Origin: CAYNNP01 sp964398215
GTDB lineage: Bacteria; Planctomycetota; Planctomycetia; Pirellulales; Pirellulaceae
DNA: 20,443 nt
Reading direction: 5' to 3'
NCBI GenBank assembly: GCA_964398215.1
Contig: CAYNNP010000115.1
Location: 1-20,443 of the forward strand
Below, one piece after another: positions 7,166-14,804 of the stretch (position 1 is the first letter of the stretch; each line of letters opens with the position of its first letter). Both the position numbers and the translations under genes were made by a program. The notes below the pieces were generated by a model. It did no database searches, was not told where the DNA came from, and saw only the letters and a list, made by a program, of their open reading frames with translations.

Positions 7166-7693
7166 TGGCATTCCATTGGAATTCGATCGGCGCCGAGGCG
7201 AGCCTATACGTTGTTAGAGTTGATTGTTGTGATATCGTTGCTGGCTTCACTCCTGGCCGGCATGTTGTCTCTGGTCTCGGCTGTTAGCACGTCTTCGCGA
7301 CAAGCTGACAAGAATTTTCGCGCCCAACAAGAAATCTTGCGTTTCGCAGGTGACTTGCGACGTGACTTCAAACGCTCGGATCGGATGGAAGTGGATGCCG
7401 ACGATAAGAAGTTGACGTGTGGCGACAACACACAAACAGTTCAGTACAAATTGGTTTCACCATCAACCATTGATCGGATCGTTCTAGACAAGCGAAGTGT
7501 GCCACTCGCGAAAGATCGTTTTGTTGTCGGTGTCGATGCCGAAGTCACATTGCAGTCGCTGGATAACGGACGCACTGCTCAGTGGAGGATTGCAGGGCGC
7601 TGGATGACGGACAACCCAATTCTGATTGCAGCTAGTTTAAGAACGCAATCAACCGCAACATCATTGAGTCAGGACCAGAATCATGCGGAATGA
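7166..7693 (+). CDS. GspJ-like prepilin-type protein, 5' end lost in gap
   Basis: 175 residues remain after the gap; no start codon lies between the gap edge and the prepilin motif. Residues 10-30 contain RRAYTLLELIVVISLLASLL, a class III prepilin signal: basic RR, cleavage before Y or T, Glu at +5 (here ..YTLLE), then a long hydrophobic helix. Ala replaces the usual Gly at -1, which prepilin peptidases tolerate. Downstream, RFAGDLRRDFKRSDRM and the β-strand-rich remainder recall minor pseudopilins of the GspJ/GspH type. The gene ends at TGA 7691-7693, 11 nt into the next gene. A GspG- or PulG-type assignment is less likely because the C-terminal calcium-site motif is absent. Confidence 0.8.
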   Translation, partial: WHSIGIRSAPRRAYTLLELIVVISLLASLLAGMLSLVSAVSTSSRQADKNFRAQQEILRFAGDLRRDFKRSDRMEVDADDKKLTCGDNTQTVQYKLVSPSTIDRIVLDKRSVPLAKDRFVVGVDAEVTLQSLDNGRTAQWRIAGRWMTDNPILIAASLRTQSTATSLSQDQNHAE

Positions 7694-8087
7694 AATCCAG
7701 GGTCAGAATTCATGGTCAGTAGGTCGGCACCGTCGTGGCGGTTCCGCTGTGTTGGTGCTGTTGTTGGTGATTGCATTGATCGTTGGGACGTTTACCACCA
7801 CTATGGCGCGTCGTGAATCGCAAAAGAGGCGTTCGTGGCAAAAATGGATCCAAGTTCAGATGTTAGAATCTGCCATAGAGTCTGTGGCGGAGATTGATAC
7901 TGCAGTAGATGAATCAGTTCGCTTGCCCGTTGATCAGTCGACGGGTTTGGCGATTGTTGTTACCAAGCTTACTGATGTGAACGGTTTGCAAAATTTCAAG
8001 GCAGTGTTGTTGGATGATAAAGAAACAAGGTTGACCATTCAACGTGGTTGGCCATCGCATGGGACGAAAGAAAAAGGGGATTCGTGA
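7683..8087 (+). CDS. GspK/PilX-like small anchored protein
   Basis: This is a 134-residue protein starting at ATG 7683, with AGGA (7671-7674) 8 nt upstream. After a basic stretch (GRHRRGG) it has one hydrophobic helix (SAVLVLLLVIALIVGTFTTT, 21-40), then MARRESQKRRSWQKW and a short soluble domain to residue 134. This N-terminus matches the style of GspK and PilX minor pilins, where Glu5 is absent and the helix is followed by an ARRE-like segment. True GspK is more than twice as long, so this would be a minimal form. It overlaps the upstream prepilin gene by 11 nt and the downstream gene by 1 nt, so it belongs firmly to the operon. The assignment is an inference from the N-terminus and context. 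Confidence 0.65.
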   Translation: MRNEIQGQNSWSVGRHRRGGSAVLVLLLVIALIVGTFTTTMARRESQKRRSWQKWIQVQMLESAIESVAEIDTAVDESVRLPVDQSTGLAIVVTKLTDVNGLQNFKAVLLDDKETRLTIQRGWPSHGTKEKGDS

Positions 8088-9028
8088 TGCACTTGCACGA
8101 ACCAATGCCAAGCAGGAATCGGCTGCGATGTTCAGCATTTACGCTGATTGAGATGCTAGTTACGATCGCAATCATTGGAATATTCATTGGAATATTGACC
8201 CCGGGCATTCAGGCGATGCGGGAGACTGCGCGTCGGTCCGCCTGTCAGTCGCGGCTGATGGGAATTGGAATTGCGATTCAGAGTTATCACAGTCGCTGGC
8301 AGCATTTTCCTGTGGGCACGATCGCCGATGCCGGTCCGATCATAAGTGTTGCCAAAGCAGATACAGCAACCAGACATCACAACTGGATCGGACGATTGGT
8401 GGGTTTGATGGATCAACCAGTGGTTGCCAGCAATATCAACCGAAGCGCCAGCGTCTATGACACAGTGAATGAACCAGTTTTAAGCTTGAATTTACCGAAC
8501 GTTAAGTGCCCCTCGGCAACCAGTCACCCTATCAATGGCAGTAACTATGTTGGATTACACCATCCGACGGAGAAACAGATCGATAAAATGGATCATGGGG
8601 CGTTCGTGTTGAATGTTCCAATTACTCGTGATGATGTAACCGATGGGTTGTCCAATACAATCTTTGTTAGCGAAAAGATCACTCGCGCGGGCGACCTGGG
8701 ATGGCTGAGTGGTACACGCGCCACGTTAAGGAATGTTGGCGGAGGGATCGAAAAGACATTGCAGGCAGCTGGCCCAGGAGGTCCCAAAGTTGTTGGTTCC
8801 ATCGGCAGTCTGCATCCTGCCGGAGTGCACGCGATGTTTGGTAATGGTGAAATCCGGTTCCTTTCCAACCAGATTGACCAGCGAGTCCTTGAACAGATGG
8901 TTGATCGGCGCGATGGCCAGCTACCCTTGCATTTCAAGTCGATCGATCAATTGCGACGTGAAAGTGTCGGTTTGCCAAACGCGAGTCCAGTTGCGGCGGA
9001 TTCAGCGAAAGAAAGTGCAAAGCCATAA
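8087..9028 (+). CDS. DUF1559 (SBP_bac_10) pseudopilin-type protein
   Basis: This is a 313-residue protein. ATG 8087 is chosen: GGGGA (8076-8080) lies 6 nt upstream and the ATG shares one base with the previous stop (TGATG). Residues 17-45 carry the prepilin signal CSAFTLIEMLVTIAIIG followed by the DUF1559 hallmark TPGIQAMRETARRSACQSRL. The body keeps the family's DDVTDGLSNTIFVSEK and a C-terminal GSLHPAGVHAMFGNGEIRF. Ala precedes Phe at the cleavage site instead of Gly. Being inside an operon with GspE- and three GspF-like proteins makes it a likely native client or structural pseudopilin of that machine. The C-terminal tail (about 290-313) is low-complexity Ala/Ser/Pro and possibly disordered. 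Confidence 0.92.
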   Translation: MHLHEPMPSRNRLRCSAFTLIEMLVTIAIIGIFIGILTPGIQAMRETARRSACQSRLMGIGIAIQSYHSRWQHFPVGTIADAGPIISVAKADTATRHHNWIGRLVGLMDQPVVASNINRSASVYDTVNEPVLSLNLPNVKCPSATSHPINGSNYVGLHHPTEKQIDKMDHGAFVLNVPITRDDVTDGLSNTIFVSEKITRAGDLGWLSGTRATLRNVGGGIEKTLQAAGPGGPKVVGSIGSLHPAGVHAMFGNGEIRFLSNQIDQRVLEQMVDRRDGQLPLHFKSIDQLRRESVGLPNASPVAADSAKESAKP

Positions 9029-9033
9029 ACGTC

Positions 9034-9855
9034 ATGAATATAGATACGCGGCACTGGGGTGCCTGGGATTTTCGATTGTTGTTTTGGCTAGGAGTTTGGT
9101 CGATTGGTGGTTCAATCGCAGTCGGAGTGATTGTTGGTACCAACAGCAATTACGCCGATAACGAGAACACAATGATCGCCTTGTCTGCAGCGATCGGAGT
9201 TTTGGTGTCCGCTTGGAACGCGATGTTGACCTGGGTTTTCGTGGCCGATTTGCCCAACAAAGAGGATCCCCAACAGCAACGCATGGCTCCCCGAATCTGT
9301 TGTGGCATCACTCTGGCGATCAACATCGCTGTTTTGATGTTCTTTTGTCGCGCGGTGGCCATTGTTCTATTCCAAATCGGCTCGTTTGTGCTGGTTGCAA
9401 ACGCGGGCCCATTGGTCGTATGGCAGTGGACGAAACGGCGAATCTCACGTGCACCGACCATAATTTCGTCGCAAACCAGCATCCGGCAGTTGATGATTGT
9501 CACATCGATCTCGGCGACTGCGTTTGCGGGTGCTAGTATGTGCTTTAAAGAAGTCACATCCGTCGCATTCATGGCAAGCGTTTTGTTCAGTGCCGTTGTT
9601 TGGCTTGGCTTGTTGGTGCTTCTGCTGGGCAATTGCTGGTGGCTATATCCACTGCTTTTGATATTTCAGTTCTTCTGCATTTATGTGGTCATTCTGCTGA
9701 TCGATCAGTCGAACATTCAGGCAGTCCGGGAAACGTCGGGGCTTGGCACCATGATGACAGTCTCGTTCATCTTCTCGACATTGTTTGTCTTGTTGATGCG
9801 TTCAAGCGGTCATCGATGGTTGATCATAAAGAAGCGCGCAGTGCAAACACCGTAA
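9034..9855 (+). CDS. Polytopic membrane protein, last gene of pilus-like operon
   Basis: This is a 273-residue protein starting at ATG 9034, five bases after the DUF1559 stop. It has about eight hydrophobic segments, near 14-36, 46-70, 87-106, 107-128, 152-170, 175-200, 202-225 and 235-258. A short motif TSIRQLMIVTSISATAFAG (147-165) resembles the SLRQLLLLTT-type segment seen in many planctomycetal membrane proteins of unknown role. No catalytic aspartates of a prepilin peptidase (GxGD or paired Asp) are visible, so it does not look like GspO/PilD. Its function is unknown. Position and spacing place it in the same transcript as the GspE/GspF/pilin genes, and a terminator follows its stop. Confidence 0.75.
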   Translation: MNIDTRHWGAWDFRLLFWLGVWSIGGSIAVGVIVGTNSNYADNENTMIALSAAIGVLVSAWNAMLTWVFVADLPNKEDPQQQRMAPRICCGITLAINIAVLMFFCRAVAIVLFQIGSFVLVANAGPLVVWQWTKRRISRAPTIISSQTSIRQLMIVTSISATAFAGASMCFKEVTSVAFMASVLFSAVVWLGLLVLLLGNCWWLYPLLLIFQFFCIYVVILLIDQSNIQAVRETSGLGTMMTVSFIFSTLFVLLMRSSGHRWLIIKKRAVQTP

Positions 9856-9880
9856 CCGGAGTCGCCAGACTTCGGTTTTT
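9854..9880 (+). terminator. Rho-independent terminator of the pilus-like operon
   Basis: AACCGGAGTC (9854-9863) pairs with GACTTCGGTT (9868-9877) through ten pairs, one of them G·U, around a GCCA loop. A T-run follows (9876-9880). The stem overlaps the stop codon of the membrane protein gene and faces the convergent sucD gene. Confidence 0.8.
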
Positions 9881-9911
9881 CATCAAGCGGCCTGAATTCT
9901 GGCGAATACGA

Positions 9912-10790
9912 CTATGAGTGCTTGGCGATTGCTTCGGCGACGGCTGTGCCCATGTCGGCTGGCGTTGGTGCAACGACGATGCCAGCGTCTTCCAGAGCAG
10001 CTACTTTTTCTGCCGCTGTTCCCTTGCCACCACTGATGATCGCACCCGCATGTCCCATGCGTTTGCCAGGAGGCGCTGTTCGGCCAGCAATGAATGCTGC
10101 AACAGGCTTGGATACGTGCTCTTTGACGAACGCAGCGGCTTCTTCTTCCGCTGTTCCGCCAATTTCACCGATCATAAGAATCGCTTCGGTTTGGTCGTCT
10201 GCTTCGTACAGCTTGAACAAATCAATGAAGCTAGTTCCAACGATTGGGTCACCACCAAGTCCGACACAGGTGCTTTGGCCCAGCCCAAGTCCACTGGTTT
10301 GCCAAACGGCTTCATAGGTAAGCGTACCGCTACGGCTCATCACACCAACTTTTCCAGGTTGGTGAATGTAACCAGGCATGATGCCGATCTTGCAAGAACC
10401 TGGTGTGATCAGGCCTGGGCAGTTAGGCCCGATCAAAACCGAATCACTGGCTTTGACTTTCTCGAAAACTCGAACCATATCGACTACGGGAACGCCTTCA
10501 GTGATCGCAGCGATGACTTCGATGCCTGCGTCAACCGCTTCCAAGATTGCGTCCGCGGTGAACGGTGGCGGAACGAAAATCATGGTCGCATTGGCGCCGG
10601 TTTCTGCGACAGCTTCTTCGACGGTATCAAAGACAGGCATGCCTTCGACGTTTTGGCCGGCTTTGCCTGGTGTGACGCCGCCGACCATGTTGGTCCCGTA
10701 ATCACGACAACCCAGCGAGTGAAAGGTCCCGGCGTTGCCAGTGATTCCTTGACAGATAACTTTCGTATTGCCGTCAACAAGAATGCTCAT
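9912..10790 (-). CDS. sucD: Succinyl-CoA ligase, alpha subunit
   Basis: This is a 292-residue protein, close to the usual ~290. It has an N-terminal CoA-binding Rossmann domain (TKVICQGITGNAGTFHS), GPNCPGLITPG (121-131), SRSGTLTYE (152-160), and the catalytic phosphohistidine loop GKRMGHAGAI with His at 247. With SucC it converts succinyl-CoA, NDP and phosphate to succinate, CoA and NTP in the TCA cycle, in the cytoplasm. Start ATG 10790 yields the standard MSILVDGNTK beginning. It lies 70 nt downstream of sucC in the same direction, so co-transcription is likely. It converges on the pilus-like operon. Confidence 0.97.
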   Translation of the reverse strand: MSILVDGNTKVICQGITGNAGTFHSLGCRDYGTNMVGGVTPGKAGQNVEGMPVFDTVEEAVAETGANATMIFVPPPFTADAILEAVDAGIEVIAAITEGVPVVDMVRVFEKVKASDSVLIGPNCPGLITPGSCKIGIMPGYIHQPGKVGVMSRSGTLTYEAVWQTSGLGLGQSTCVGLGGDPIVGTSFIDLFKLYEADDQTEAILMIGEIGGTAEEEAAAFVKEHVSKPVAAFIAGRTAPPGKRMGHAGAIISGGKGTAAEKVAALEDAGIVVAPTPADMGTAVAEAIAKHS

Positions 10791-10860
10791 GATGGATCTA
10801 CGTATGAATTGATAGGTGCAAGTGTTTTAGATGAAATTCGATAAACCGCCGCGGCGAGGT

Positions 10861-12051
10861 TTATCCAGCAGCAGCTGCGGCAACGATTTTCTTGGCAGCG
10901 TCAGTGATGTCGGTCGCGTTGATAACGTCCACATCGCTCTCTTCGAGCATTTTGCGGCCTTCTTCGACCTCGGTGCCTTCAAGTCGAACGACCAATGGAA
11001 CAGTGAATCCGACCGTCTGGCTGGCTTCTATTAGCGCTGATGCGATTGTCGTGCAACGTGCGATGCCGCCAAAAATATTGACCAAGACGCCTTTGCAATT
11101 TGGATCTGAAAGCAGAATCCGGAAGGCTTCGGTAACTTGTTCAGCGTTTGCACTGCCGCCAACGTCCAAGAAGTTGGCTGGTTCGCCGCCATGGTATTTA
11201 ATGATGTCCATCGTTGACATCGCCAGCCCGGCACCGTTGACTAGGCAACCGATGTTACCGTCAAGTTTGACGTAGCTGAGCCCAGCATTGTTGGCGCGTA
11301 CTTCGCTCGGTTCTTCTTCTGAAAGATCACGCAGCGATTCCAGATCCTTGTGACGAAACATTGCGTTTTCGTCAAATGTGATCTTGGCATCCAGTGCGAT
11401 CATTTTGTCGTCACCGGTGATTACCAGTGGATTCACTTCGGTCAACGAGCAATCGTAATCGACGAAGAACCGGCACATTGCGGGCATGAACTTGAAGGCC
11501 GCCTTTGCAGCCGCACCCTTGATCCCGAGTTTTTTGCACAGCTTGCGAACTTGGAACCCTTCCAAGCCAACAGCTGGGTCAAAGTGCTCTTTGAAGATCA
11601 GTTCAGGAGTTTCCTCGGCGACCTTTTCGATCTCGACTCCGCCCTCGGTGCTAAGCATCAGGACAGGTTTGGAGGCGGCTCGATCCAGTACGATGCCAAG
11701 GTACAACTCGCGAGCGATATCGCAGCCGGCTTCGACAAAGACTTTATTGACCGTCTTGCCTTCCTCGCCAGTTTGGATGGTGACCAGTGTTTTGCCCAGC
11801 AATCCTTCAGCGGCGCCGCGAACTTCGTCTGCACTTTTGCAAACCACAACTCCGCGTTGGTCTTGGTTATCTTTTACGAATCCCTTGCCGCGACCGCCAG
11901 CATGGATTTGCGATTTGACGACAGCGATTTTGCCGCCCAGCTTTTCGTAGGCCGCAACCGCTTCGTCAGCGGTCGTTGCTACAATTCCGTCCAAGACTGG
12001 CACCCCAGCTTGTCGGAATAGGTCTTTGCCTTGATATTCGTGGATCTTCAT
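10861..12051 (-). CDS. sucC: Succinyl-CoA ligase, beta subunit
   Basis: This is a 396-residue protein (E. coli SucC is 388). It starts MKIHEYQGKDLFRQAGVPV, the standard N-terminus. The ATP-grasp domain includes SQIHAGGRGKGF (48-59) and the metal-binding part SLTEVNPLVI; the C-terminal CoA-ligase domain includes LVNGAGLAMSTMDIIKYHGG and VNIFGGIARCTTIA. It binds nucleotide and Mg2+ and pairs with SucD. Start ATG 12051 is preceded by AGAAAGAA (12056-12063), a modest ribosome site. The 103-base region to its right is shared with the divergent altronate dehydratase family gene. A frame-specific feature is the Ala-rich C-terminus (VAAAAAG). Confidence 0.97.
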   Translation of the reverse strand: MKIHEYQGKDLFRQAGVPVLDGIVATTADEAVAAYEKLGGKIAVVKSQIHAGGRGKGFVKDNQDQRGVVVCKSADEVRGAAEGLLGKTLVTIQTGEEGKTVNKVFVEAGCDIARELYLGIVLDRAASKPVLMLSTEGGVEIEKVAEETPELIFKEHFDPAVGLEGFQVRKLCKKLGIKGAAAKAAFKFMPAMCRFFVDYDCSLTEVNPLVITGDDKMIALDAKITFDENAMFRHKDLESLRDLSEEEPSEVRANNAGLSYVKLDGNIGCLVNGAGLAMSTMDIIKYHGGEPANFLDVGGSANAEQVTEAFRILLSDPNCKGVLVNIFGGIARCTTIASALIEASQTVGFTVPLVVRLEGTEVEEGRKMLEESDVDVINATDITDAAKKIVAAAAAG

Positions 12052-12154
12052 CGATTCTTTCTGGCGTTATTCGGGGTTGGATGATCTTCCTACCGAGTCT
12101 GGAATATACGCTGATCGTCCCGCTTCGGAAACCACACCAACGGACGCATTATTC

Positions 12155-13699
12155 ATGGCCGCAATTATCCGGCTTTGCCCCCAAGACAATGTTGCTGTTT
12201 CCACCAAAACGATTTCGCCAAATGAAGAAGTCTTTGCTGGTGAAATGAGTCTGGTCGCGTCGGCAACGATCCAACGGGGCCACAAAATCGCGATCAAGTC
12301 CATCAAGACTGGTCAGCCTATTGTTAAGTACGGCGAGCCCATTGGGCTGGCGACGGCCGACATCGAGGTTGGCGACCACGTGCATCTGCATAACGTGACG
12401 GACCACCATGAAGTCTTTGACGATGTATCTGCCGTTTGTCCGCCCAGCCAGCCAACGCCAATCACAAGAACTTTTCAAGGCTTCCATCGTCCCGGCGGAC
12501 TCGTGGGCACTCGAAATTACGTTTTGATTCTTTCGACAGTCAATTGCAGCGCGACCGTTTGCCATCATGTTGCGAATTCGTTTGACGCCGAACGCATGAA
12601 ACGCTGGCCTAACGTCGACGGGGTGTTTGCGGCCACCCATACGACCGGATGTGCAATGCAGTATCACGGTATCAAACATCAAATGCTTGGGCGGACCATG
12701 TCGGGTTTTGCAAGCCACGCGAACGTTGGCGGTTGCCTCATGATCGGTTTGGGATGCGAACAAACAACGTCCGGATACTTGGCCGAGCACCATGGCATGG
12801 TCGACTTGTATTCGCCAAGCGGCGAAAAGCTGACTCGCGATGCAGGTACTCCTATGTTAACGATGCAGTCCGAGGGCGGCACACGAGCAACGATCGCGAA
12901 AGCAAATTCTTTGGTAGAAGAAATCTTGGACCGCGCGAACGAATGCACTCGCGCAGAAGCTGATGCTTCGCACCTAACACTTGCGGTTGAATGCGGAGGC
13001 AGCGATGGCTATTCGGGTTTGACCGCGAACCCGGCTGTCGGAGTCGTTTCGGATCGCATCGTTGCTTGTGGTGGGACTTCGATCATTTCCGAAACAACCG
13101 AACTGTATGGCGCAGAACATTTGTTGGTCCGCAGAAGCCGTAGTGCAGAGGTTGCACAAAAATTGATTGACCGGATCAACTGGTGGAAAGAGTACGTGGC
13201 GATGTATGGCGGCACGGTGGATAACAATCCGTCGGTCGGAAACAAGGCGGGTGGCCTAACAACGATCACCGAAAAATCATTGGGCGCGGTTTCCAAAAGC
13301 GGATCCACTGCACTTGAGGCGGTCTACGAGTATGCCGAAGCGGTCACGTCGAAGGGACTTGTGGTGATGGACTCGCCCGGTTTTGATCCGGCAAGCGTGA
13401 CCGGGAAGGTCGCCGGTGGTGCGAATCTGGTCATGTTCACGACAGGTCGCGGAAGCTGTTTTGGATGCAAGCCGTCGCCGGTGATCAAGGTGGCAACGAA
13501 CACTCCGTTGTTCGAGACCATGAACGAAGACATGGACTTGAACGCGGGAACTGTGATCGATGGCGAAGATCTTCAGGTCGTTGGCGATCGGTTCTTTGAG
13601 TACGCTTTGGCTGTCGCGAGCGGCGAAAAAACTGCCAGCGAAATACTGAACGTTGGCGATCATGAATTCGTCCCTTGGACGGTTGGGCCAACCGTCTGA
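12155..13699 (+). CDS. uxaA: Altronate dehydratase family protein (UxaA/GarD)
   Basis: This is a 514-residue protein. ATG 12155 is preferred over an in-frame TTG at 12077 because family members begin at this point (MAAIIRLCPQDNVAV). The N-terminal SAF domain (about 1-95) ends with the His-rich GDHVHLHNVTDHH. The large C-terminal part contains VGTRNYVLILSTVNC, a THTTGCAM stretch, AVECGGSDGYSGLTANPAVG and the conserved GRGSCFGCKPSPVIKVATN (about 431-449). The family dehydrates sugar acids: D-altronate to 2-keto-3-deoxygluconate (UxaA) or galactarate (GarD), usually with iron. Sequence alone does not separate these substrates. It is divergent from sucC and ends 5 bp before the convergent metallopeptidase stop, so no terminator fits between them. 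Confidence 0.9.
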   Translation: MAAIIRLCPQDNVAVSTKTISPNEEVFAGEMSLVASATIQRGHKIAIKSIKTGQPIVKYGEPIGLATADIEVGDHVHLHNVTDHHEVFDDVSAVCPPSQPTPITRTFQGFHRPGGLVGTRNYVLILSTVNCSATVCHHVANSFDAERMKRWPNVDGVFAATHTTGCAMQYHGIKHQMLGRTMSGFASHANVGGCLMIGLGCEQTTSGYLAEHHGMVDLYSPSGEKLTRDAGTPMLTMQSEGGTRATIAKANSLVEEILDRANECTRAEADASHLTLAVECGGSDGYSGLTANPAVGVVSDRIVACGGTSIISETTELYGAEHLLVRRSRSAEVAQKLIDRINWWKEYVAMYGGTVDNNPSVGNKAGGLTTITEKSLGAVSKSGSTALEAVYEYAEAVTSKGLVVMDSPGFDPASVTGKVAGGANLVMFTTGRGSCFGCKPSPVIKVATNTPLFETMNEDMDLNAGTVIDGEDLQVVGDRFFEYALAVASGEKTASEILNVGDHEFVPWTVGPTV

Positions 13700-13704
13700 G
13701 GCTT

Positions 13705-14790
13705 TCAAGAACTTGTACTCGGCGATACAAGACCACCAGCGATTTGCTTGATGACTGAACAGCCGACTGTGGTCGCGGTCCTGCGCCAAGTCTCATTTTC
13801 GGGGCAGAAACATTCTTTCAGTTCGGCTTTGACTTGGTGATAAGTTTCGTCGTCGCGATCATTGTAAAAGTGAGCTTGATTCTCGGCTCGCATGGAACTC
13901 AATATTCGCAGCGAATGATAAGTCCCCATTTCGAGCATGCCATAAAGCGTCTGTCGATCATCAAATCGATCCAAGACCCAGTCTCCAAGTGTTCCGCGAG
14001 CTTGATAGGCAACGCCATCGGTAGCACCAAAACGTTCGACGAATCGCTGATCGAACATGGAAGCAAACTTTGCATACAACACTTCATCGTGCGTGTTCAG
14101 CATGACTTTATGAGATCCGAATGCGCCCAGTCCACTATGTAGATCCACCACCGCAATTCGGCTTGCGCCTCCAGCTACTTGCGCGATCAATTCCGCGATC
14201 AGCGCCGATGTTGAACTGAGTTCATTGCCACCAAAAAACAGTCCCTTGGGAAAGTCGTATTGGCCAGTCGCAATCGATTCTTTCAATGCCTGCATGCCGT
14301 ACAGAGCTATTCGAGCCAGCGCTTTCAACGTGAAGAAATCGCCACCCTGGTGCCGGCTGGGCGGATTCAGCATCGAATCCAGATCTTTGTAGCGAGGCGG
14401 TGAGCCACAGTACGTTTCACTCCCAAGCAAAAAGTTGCGGTTCAGGTCAACATTGTCAGCGTCGCATCGGCGCAGGTTTGCGAATCCAAATGGGTTGGCA
14501 GCGTGAATGAATGCGAATCGGCTTTGTTGCGGTGAAGCGGCATGTTCAGCCAAGTAATGCAACTGAATCGCTGATCCCATGTAGCCTTCGATGCCATGGA
14601 GTCCAGAGATCACGATACAGACGTTGTCGGATTCGCTGGGGCCAAACTCGGCAACGTCGATTTTCAGGTCCCCGTTGTTGTCATCGACGTCGCGATGTTC
14701 CAAATGGCAGCCAATCGCTGTTGCCTGTTCCCGAAAACGTTTCCTCGCCTGAAAGTAGTCATCGGAAAAGTACTCTTTGTGCACGTTCAA
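13705..14790 (-). CDS. DUF2817 family, M14-like zinc metallopeptidase
   Basis: This is a 361-residue protein from TTG 14790; GTG 14784 is an equally possible start. Motifs match the M14 carboxypeptidase plan as kept in DUF2817: HGIE with zinc ligands His65 and Glu68, then the NPFGFANLRRCDADNVDLNRNF block with Asn117-Arg118 (substrate carboxylate binding), third ligand His218 in VVDLHSGLG, and Glu287 in GMLEMGTY as the likely general base. No signal peptide is seen, so a cytoplasmic location is expected. The substrate is unknown; family homology suggests a peptide or amide hydrolase. It lies 14 nt downstream of the sulfatase stop and is probably co-transcribed with it. Confidence 0.88.
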   Translation of the reverse strand: MNVHKEYFSDDYFQARKRFREQATAIGCHLEHRDVDDNNGDLKIDVAEFGPSESDNVCIVISGLHGIEGYMGSAIQLHYLAEHAASPQQSRFAFIHAANPFGFANLRRCDADNVDLNRNFLLGSETYCGSPPRYKDLDSMLNPPSRHQGGDFFTLKALARIALYGMQALKESIATGQYDFPKGLFFGGNELSSTSALIAELIAQVAGGASRIAVVDLHSGLGAFGSHKVMLNTHDEVLYAKFASMFDQRFVERFGATDGVAYQARGTLGDWVLDRFDDRQTLYGMLEMGTYHSLRILSSMRAENQAHFYNDRDDETYHQVKAELKECFCPENETWRRTATTVGCSVIKQIAGGLVSPSTSS

Positions 14791-14804
14791 GTTACGCCAA
14801 CTCG

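Noticed and set aside
9034..9855. Prepilin peptidase (GspO/PilD) as identity of the last operon gene
   Set aside because: No GxGD or paired catalytic Asp in membrane-proximal loops and no N-terminal Cys motif.
9918..10844. 308-codon + strand frame opposite sucD
   Set aside because: Antisense shadow of a strongly recognised sucD; no family features.
11350..12021. 223-codon + strand frame opposite sucC
   Set aside because: Antisense shadow of sucC.
12052..12154. Sigma70-type promoter for the altronate dehydratase family gene (TTGGAT near 12077 and TATAC near 12107)
   Set aside because: The spacing is about 21-22 bases, too long for a standard promoter, and the boxes are weak.
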